A stretch of 64,000 bases of DNA, taken from the NCBI GenBank assembly GCA_016841425.1, contig JAENZE010000010.1, forward strand, positions 1-64,000, given 5' to 3'. The DNA comes from Syntrophomonas sp. Lineage in GTDB: Bacteria > Bacillota > Syntrophomonadia > Syntrophomonadales > Syntrophomonadaceae. Shown here piece after piece: positions 59,144 through 64,000 of this stretch (its first letter is position 1; the number at the start of each line of letters is the position of its first letter). A program made the position numbers and the translations under genes. The notes beneath the pieces were generated by a model, which was not told the DNA's origin, made no database searches, and worked only from the letters and a program-made list of their open reading frames with translations.

Positions 59144-60055
59144 TTGAGACGGATTGTTAGTGTTAGTCTGGGTTCTTCCAAACGGAATCATGCTTTCGAA
59201 ACTGACTTTATGGGGGAAAAATTTAGCATAGAAAGAATAGGCACCGATGGAGATTGGGATAAAGCTATAAATCTTATCAAAGAATTAGATGGGCAAGTAG
59301 ATGCTTTTGGCATGGGTGGAATAGATTTATATATTTATGTAGCCGGTAAGAAGTACGTCATTAATGATGCCAAAAAACTGCTGGTGGCTAAAAAGACACC
59401 TATGGTTGACGGCAGTGGATTAAAAAATACTTTGGAGAGAAAATGTATTCTGGATGTGCAAAATGATGGAATAATGGATTTAAGGGGCAAGAAGGTATTG
59501 ATGGTGTGTGCGGTGGACCGGTTTGGGATGGCGGAAGCTTTTGCTGAAGTGGGAGCCAGGCTTACTCTGGGTGACTTGATTTACACCCTGGACATACCCA
59601 TCCCCCTGCATTCTTTAAAAGCCTTGAAGATAGTAGGCAGGACCGTCGCTCCTTTTGCAGTTCGGATGCCTTTTGATAAATTATATCCTACCGGGGAAAA
59701 ACAGGAAGTCATAATTCCCAAACATTCAAAATATTATTATGATGCAGAGGTTATTGCCGGAGATTTTCTGTATATCAAACGCTATCTCCCCGAAAAGCTG
59801 AATGGGCAGGTAATAATTACTAATACTACCACCGCCGAAGACATGAAAATCCTTAAAGAAAGGGGTGTAAGCAAGGTTATTACTACCACTCCCAATATGG
59901 GTGGGCGTTCTTTTGGTACCAACGTTATTGAAGCGTTGATGGTAGCGTTGATAGGCAGGCCTTTGGAAGAAATTTCGCCGGAGGATTATTATCAGATGTT
60001 GAGTACTTTGAATATGAAGCCTGGTGTAGTTGACCTGGAGACTTATGATGCCTGA
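59144..60055 (+). CDS. Conserved protein, often called quinate 5-dehydrogenase
   Basis: 303 residues. A central nucleotide-binding-like strand-turn-helix KKVLMVCAVDRFGMAEAF (about residues 114-131) follows an unusual N-terminal alpha/beta domain (GMGGIDLYIYVAGKKY). Homologues in clostridia are often labelled quinate 5-dehydrogenase, but I see no convincing shikimate-dehydrogenase catalytic Lys/Asp pair and no shikimate genes nearby, so I do not adopt that function. TTG start at 59144 with GGGAGG upstream. Its last 8 bases overlap the next ORF. Confidence 0.7.
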   Translation: MRRIVSVSLGSSKRNHAFETDFMGEKFSIERIGTDGDWDKAINLIKELDGQVDAFGMGGIDLYIYVAGKKYVINDAKKLLVAKKTPMVDGSGLKNTLERKCILDVQNDGIMDLRGKKVLMVCAVDRFGMAEAFAEVGARLTLGDLIYTLDIPIPLHSLKALKIVGRTVAPFAVRMPFDKLYPTGEKQEVIIPKHSKYYYDAEVIAGDFLYIKRYLPEKLNGQVIITNTTTAEDMKILKERGVSKVITTTPNMGGRSFGTNVIEALMVALIGRPLEEISPEDYYQMLSTLNMKPGVVDLETYDA

Positions 60056-60956
60056 CCTGGATTTTGCATTTTTTAATTTAATAAATAAGGATAAACAGGG
60101 GTTATTCTACCAGAAAGGCATTTTGGACAGACTAACCCCGATTTTTTTTTCACCCCGGGTGAAAAATTTAATTGAATTACCTGAATTGCATTGTCAGGGA
60201 TGCAACATCGTATTACCGTTAGGGCAGGCAAATATTCAGGTTTTGGAACCATCCAAACAGCACCGGCTGTTTCAACGTTCCTATGAAGTGGCTCGCGATT
60301 TTCAGCTTCAGGCAATGGCTGTAGATCGGCGCTTAAAAGACCTGCTTCTAGAACCGGAGGAAGGACTTTCCCTGATATTTGGAGATAATTTTATAAAAGC
60401 TCTGGCTTATGCCATAATCAAAAAGTCGCTGTCCAACCGGGATATTAATAAATTAATCCTGGTAGGAGACATTTCCGGCCTCTCTGAATTTGTTGAAGCA
60501 GTCAGCAATTTAAATGTGCCGGTTTCAATTCAGAACCCCTATCCCTCCAGATTTGAGATTATGACCTACCGGCTGATGTATGAAAAAGGGAACGCGGTAA
60601 GCAACAGCCAGATAAATCCCCGTAAATGGGAAAAGGGAAATCTGGTTATAATATTCGATAGTCAGTACAATAACCTGTCTATCGGAATCCCTGATGTAAT
60701 GCTGCTAAAATTGACCAATGAAAGCCAGGGACTGGCATCAGCGCTAGAGTTGGAGCTCAGCAGCAAGGAAGTGAATCCATTATTATGCAATCTGGCACCT
60801 ATTATGGAAACATGTTTGCTAGCCCAGGAAGGATTTTCAATTAGAGATAGAGAACAGAATATGCTTATAAAGGAAGACCGCTTAAGCTTTCGCTGCCTTG
60901 AGCAATTAGGAAATAAAGCAGGAATATGGCATCTCTTCCTTGACAAGGTGGCATGA
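60048..60956 (+). CDS. Hypothetical protein, partner of the preceding gene
   Basis: 302 residues, not recognised. The middle has a Rossmann-type alternation (KLILVGDISGLSEFVEAV, about 141-158; NLVIIFDS later) similar in style to the upstream protein, suggesting an evolutionary or physical relation. A CQGC pair occurs near residue 50. ATG at 60048 overlaps the stop of the previous gene and has GGAG 7 bases upstream, so translation is coupled. No signal peptide or membrane segment. Confidence 0.6.
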   Translation: MPDLDFAFFNLINKDKQGLFYQKGILDRLTPIFFSPRVKNLIELPELHCQGCNIVLPLGQANIQVLEPSKQHRLFQRSYEVARDFQLQAMAVDRRLKDLLLEPEEGLSLIFGDNFIKALAYAIIKKSLSNRDINKLILVGDISGLSEFVEAVSNLNVPVSIQNPYPSRFEIMTYRLMYEKGNAVSNSQINPRKWEKGNLVIIFDSQYNNLSIGIPDVMLLKLTNESQGLASALELELSSKEVNPLLCNLAPIMETCLLAQEGFSIRDREQNMLIKEDRLSFRCLEQLGNKAGIWHLFLDKVA

Positions 60957-60963
60957 GTTTTTT

Positions 60964-61006
60964 AAAATACCTTAATAGGTTAATTACGGTTAAAGCCTGG
61001 TATTTT
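60964..61006 (+). terminator. Hairpin between unknown gene and greA
   Basis: AAAATACC (60964-60971) pairs with GGTATTTT (60999-61006) with a 27-nt loop. It is AT-rich and weak. A second small hairpin, AAGCGAG/CTCGCTT at 61023-61041, lies in the greA leader. Confidence 0.4.
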
Positions 61007-61069
61007 AATTAAAATGAATTCCAAGCGAGGGGGACTCGCTTATTAACTTTATAGGTTAGGAGCGATTGG

Positions 61070-61549
61070 ATGGCAGAGACAAAAGACATTCTATTGACCA
61101 AAGAGGGACTGGCCAAGCTAGAATCAGAATTAGAACATCTGAAATCAGTGAGAAGGGAACAGGTGGCGGAGCGTATCAAGCAGGCTATCGCTTTCGGCGA
61201 CATATCGGAAAACGCTGAGTACGAAGATGCCAAAACGGAACAGGCTTTTATCGAAGGCAGGATAATCAGCCTGGAGAACACCCTCAAATATGCCCGGCTG
61301 ATGGAAGAGAGGGATATAAGAACAGATGTTGTCTCGCTGGGCTCTAAAGTTACTCTGCAGGAAATGAAATCAGGCCGGGAAGTGGTAGTAACCCTGGTAT
61401 CATCTGTAGAATCAAAATTGAAAGACGGTAAGATATCCGATGAGTCCCCGGTTGGCGCTGCTATTCTGGGCAAAGCTGTAGATTCCGTGGTTAACGTGGA
61501 AGCGCCTGCCGGCACTATTAATTATAAAATAATGAATGTAGACCGATAG
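61070..61549 (+). CDS. greA: Transcription elongation factor GreA
   Basis: Rescues backtracked RNA polymerase by stimulating transcript cleavage. 159 residues: N-terminal coiled-coil domain (about 1-75) whose tip GDISENAEYEDAK holds the conserved acidic pair, and C-terminal FKBP-like domain (about 80-159; LGSKVTLQEM, SDESPVGAAILGK). ATG at 61070 after AGGAGCG. Confidence 0.97.
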   Translation: MAETKDILLTKEGLAKLESELEHLKSVRREQVAERIKQAIAFGDISENAEYEDAKTEQAFIEGRIISLENTLKYARLMEERDIRTDVVSLGSKVTLQEMKSGREVVVTLVSSVESKLKDGKISDESPVGAAILGKAVDSVVNVEAPAGTINYKIMNVDR

Positions 61550-61682
61550 AAACAATCTTGCTAGTTTGAGAAGGATCTTATAATGCAGCCTGCTGGATAG
61601 GCTTTATTGTGGTTTGACCTCAGGCTGGATGAATGCTGTGGGTTTTAGTTAAGTTTTGAAGAATTATAAGGAAGTGTTTTGG

Positions 61683-63155
61683 ATGTCTGGGCAGGAAGAG
61701 AATATTAATGATCTGAAAAGGGTAAGACTGGACAAGCTTAAAGAGCTTCGGGAAATGGGAGTAGATCCTTTTGGAAGCAAATATGAGCGCAATGCAAGGG
61801 CTCAAGAAATCATAGATAATTTCACAATTATGGAAGGTAAAACAGTTAGGATAGCCGGGCGAATGATGTCCAAGCGCCGTCATGGCAAGGCTGGCTTCGG
61901 TAATCTGCAGGATTTATCCGGACAGGTACAGCTCTATTTCAGGAAAGACGATTTAGGAGAAGAAAGGTATGAGCTGTTTAAGAAGCTGGATATGGGAGAT
62001 ATCCTGGGTATTGAAGGAGAAGTATTCCGCACTCAAAAAGGGGAGATCAGTGTCCATGTAAGAGACTTGACCTATCTTGCTAAAGCCCTTAATCCGCTGC
62101 CGGAAAAATGGCATGGCTTAAAAGACGTAGAATTAAGATATCGGCAGCGCTATGTGGACTTGATAGTTAACCCACAGGTAAAAGAAGTCTTTGTTAAACG
62201 CAGCCGAATTATCAAAGAAATCAGGAATTACCTGGATAACCGGGAATTCCTGGAGGTGGAGACGCCTATGATGCAGCCTATTGCCGGAGGCGCAGCTGCC
62301 AGGCCCTTTATTACCCACCATAACGCACTGGATATGGACCTGTACTTGCGCATTGCCCCCGAGCTCTATTTAAAGAGACTTATTGTAGGTGGTCTGGAAA
62401 AAGTCTATGAAATTAATCGTAATTTCAGGAATGAAGGTATATCCACCAAACATAATCCGGAATTTACCATGCTGGAGATTTATCAGGCCTATGCTGATTA
62501 TAACGTGATGATGCAGCTTACTGAAGATTTGATATCTTCGGTAATGCTTAAAGTAAACAGCAGCATGGTAGTCGATTACGAAGGACATGCAATTAATTTT
62601 ATGCCTCCCTGGAAGCGTCTGACTATGCTGGAGGCCATAAAAGAATACACCGGACTGGACTTCAATGAAATAAAAACAGATCAAGCAGCGGTAGCTGCTG
62701 CCCGTCAGCTGGGATTGGAGATGGATGATACCAGCTCCCGGGGAGAGATTATCAACGAGATTTTTGAAGAGTTGGTGGAGGACAAACTAATCCAACCGAC
62801 TTTTATATACGGGCATCCAGTGGAAATATCTCCCCTGGCCAAGAGAAATATAGAACATCCGGAATTAACGGACCGTTTTGAGGTCTTTATCATGCAGCGG
62901 GAAATTGCCAATGCCTTCTCAGAATTAAACGATCCCATAGACCAGAAAGACCGTTTTCTAAAACAAGTTGAAAAGAGAGCAGGAGGAGATGCGGAGGCGC
63001 ATATGATGGATGAAGACTATATAAATGCGTTGGAATATGGCATGCCCCCAGCCGGAGGACTGGGAATAGGAATCGACCGACTGGTGATGATCATGACCGG
63101 TACACCATCCATTCGCGATGTTATTATGTTCCCGACCCTTCGCCCCCGGGAATAA
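61683..63155 (+). CDS. lysS: Lysyl-tRNA synthetase (class II)
   Basis: About 490 residues. N-terminal OB-fold anticodon domain (about 50-150; [20 protein letters not shown]), class II motif 1 ([10 protein letters not shown]), motif 2 ([17 protein letters not shown]) and motif 3 ([11 protein letters not shown]) at about 467-477. ATG at 61683 chosen, 8 bases after AAGGAAG; the frame is open to 61656. In B. subtilis the order dusB-(greA elsewhere)-lysS is close to this. Confidence 0.97.
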   Translation: MSGQEENINDLKRVRLDKLKELREMGVDPFGSKYERNARAQEIIDNFTIMEGKTVRIAGRMMSKRRHGKAGFGNLQDLSGQVQLYFRKDDLGEERYELFKKLDMGDILGIEGEVFRTQKGEISVHVRDLTYLAKALNPLPEKWHGLKDVELRYRQRYVDLIVNPQVKEVFVKRSRIIKEIRNYLDNREFLEVETPMMQPIAGGAAARPFITHHNALDMDLYLRIAPELYLKRLIVGGLEKVYEINRNFRNEGISTKHNPEFTMLEIYQAYADYNVMMQLTEDLISSVMLKVNSSMVVDYEGHAINFMPPWKRLTMLEAIKEYTGLDFNEIKTDQAAVAAARQLGLEMDDTSSRGEIINEIFEELVEDKLIQPTFIYGHPVEISPLAKRNIEHPELTDRFEVFIMQREIANAFSELNDPIDQKDRFLKQVEKRAGGDAEAHMMDEDYINALEYGMPPAGGLGIGIDRLVMIMTGTPSIRDVIMFPTLRPRE

Positions 63156-63162
63156 ATGGAGC

Positions 63163-63288
63163 AAGGACACAGACCACGGGGACAGGTCCCTCCAGACCAC
63201 GGGGACACAGACCACGGGGACAGGTCCCTCGGCCCAGTTTTTCAGTATAGGGCCGAGGGACCTGTCCCCGTGGTCTGTGTCCCCGTGG
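63163..63288. repeat. Perfect 39-bp palindrome with extra direct copy
   Basis: 63197-63235 and 63250-63288 are perfect reverse complements (39 bp each) separated by 14 bases. They are built from GGGACAGGTCCCT and CACGGGGACACAGACCACGG motifs. A further direct copy of the same sequence lies at 63163-63190. It starts 8 bp after lysS and probably also terminates it. Same style as the GGGGACGGTTCTT elements at 20680, suggesting REP/BIME expansion. Confidence 0.85.
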
Positions 63289-63455
63289 TTTGTTTAACGG
63301 GGAAGGATTATTACTGTGCTCTTAAACTCAGTGATGGAAGATGCATGAGGCTAGACTGGTATCAAAGTTAAGTATTTGCTATAGTATATTAGAGTAGATG
63401 ATGCTAAGGTAACCTGGAACATCTTTACCTTAAGCAGAGCATCCGCAGGGAGGAA

Positions 63456-63875
63456 ATGCCGGTGTTTAAACATAGCCTTTTTTATAAATTGCTGAGCAGC
63501 AGCCTGATTCTGGGGTGGCTGGTTTCAGCTCCGGAAGAAGAGCAGAAAGATTATATGCGTCCATCATATAGTTACCGCTTTATCAGCAGACTGATGGACG
63601 TTCTTTTGGATATTTTGTATAGGATGGGAGATACCCTGAGAAAGCTGACCCAGTGCAGCATTGCCGGACAGGACCTCCTGGGTTTTATTGGCATTTTGGT
63701 ATTTTTCTATTTCACTTTTGATATAGCCCTGAATGACTACAGCCTGCGTCGAACGATTATAGAGGTATTAATAGCTCTGGCTGGGCTCGGTATGCCTTTC
63801 ATACGCAAAGCTCCTGGTATCTGGGAGGGGAGCCTGATAATAGCTTGCTTCCGTTGGTGGGAGACAAGTGACTAA
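63456..63875 (+). CDS. Small membrane protein, possible O-antigen polymerase fragment
   Basis: 139 residues (137 if the GTG at 63462 is the start, which has better spacing from AGGGAGG). A short N-terminal hydrophobic patch FYKLLSSSLILGWLV, a basic amphipathic centre (FISRLMDVLLDILYRM), and two adjacent hydrophobic segments (about 73-90 and 97-114). The pattern recalls the N-terminal part of Wzy/O-antigen-ligase-like proteins of clostridia, which are three times longer, so it may be truncated or a small relative. The stop is followed by 115 bases and a possible ATG at 63990 preceded by GGAAAGG. Confidence 0.5.
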   Translation: MPVFKHSLFYKLLSSSLILGWLVSAPEEEQKDYMRPSYSYRFISRLMDVLLDILYRMGDTLRKLTQCSIAGQDLLGFIGILVFFYFTFDIALNDYSLRRTIIEVLIALAGLGMPFIRKAPGIWEGSLIIACFRWWETSD

Positions 63876-64000
63876 AAAAGATTGGAATCCAGCATTCCCA
63901 GCAAGACCTGCGAACCGGAAGGGAGTTTCCATCCCTGATCCGGGATTTTCATCCGATAGAAACTGAAACCGGAAAGGAATAGCGCTGATATGAAGCAAGT

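Noticed and set aside
63163-63288. CRISPR-like direct repeats
   Set aside because: The copies are arranged as one large palindrome with no unique spacers.
1-64000. tRNA or rRNA genes
   Set aside because: No cloverleaf with conserved T-arm sequence and no rRNA-like stretch was recognised.

Overview
The window looks like chromosome of a Gram-positive, endospore-forming, probably anaerobic clostridial bacterium. The best guess is a Syntrophomonas-like member of the Clostridia, but that name is inference from gene content and order. The evidence for a spore-former is direct: spoIIR, spoVT, spoVB, yabP, yabQ, spoIIE and two YhcN/YlaJ-type lipoproteins are present, and several sit behind recognisable sporulation-type promoters (sigma-F-like before spoIIR, sigma-G-like before spoVT, a 21-bp-spaced Spo0A-class promoter before spoIIE). 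Almost all genes lie on the + strand; abrB, and possibly one small ORF at 21.65-21.91 kb, are on the - strand. TTG is used as a start codon unusually often (about eighteen genes).

Layout. 1-0.95 kb: largely non-coding, with short direct repeats, a palindromic repeat and one small membrane ORF. 0.95-14.6 kb: a replication/translation block in the Bacillus subtilis order: Orn/Lys-type decarboxylase (yaaO-like), tmk, yaaR, holB, ricT/yaaT, yabA, trmN-like, rsmI, abrB, metG, tatD, yabE-like, two lipoproteins, ksgA, veg. 14.6-21.6 kb: an accessory stretch with a group II intron remnant, three spore-surface-type glycosyltransferases, a putative late mother-cell gene, a patatin phospholipase, a ribbon-helix-helix protein, palindromic repeats, and spoIIR. 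22-45.7 kb: ispE, a GntR regulator, a MobA-like transferase, glmU, prs, rplY, pth, mfd, spoVT, spoVB, mazG, hup, rqcP, yabP, yabQ, a small HTH gene, divIC, an S1-domain gene, ppx, spoIIE, tilS, ftsH. 45.7-58.4 kb: ndk and cofactor synthesis: HD-domain gene, folP-folB-folK, a DUF2520 Rossmann protein with panB-panC-panD, nadA-nadB-nadC, bioY, coaX, dusB. 58.5-64 kb: a three-gene module of unknown role (HTH protein, 'quinate dehydrogenase'-like protein, unknown), greA, lysS, a long perfect palindrome and a small membrane protein.

Cooperation. folP/B/K make dihydropteroate; the DUF2520 protein is a candidate ketopantoate reductase between PanB and PanC, and CoaX phosphorylates the resulting pantothenate; NadA/B/C make nicotinate mononucleotide; BioY imports biotin. 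SpoIIE/SpoIIR/SpoVT/SpoVB/YabP/YabQ are staged sporulation functions, and the glycosyltransferase cluster plausibly decorates the spore surface.

The most novel-looking signal is a repeated, apparently structured ~117-nt element (27682-27797 and 32903-33019, with a likely collapsed relic at 14661-14698). Each full copy lies between two near-identical copies of the local gene's own transcription terminator. The two copies share internal motifs and a long closing stem with compensatory base changes, which suggests a conserved RNA fold and possibly mobility. No tRNA, rRNA, CRISPR array or intact transposase was seen.
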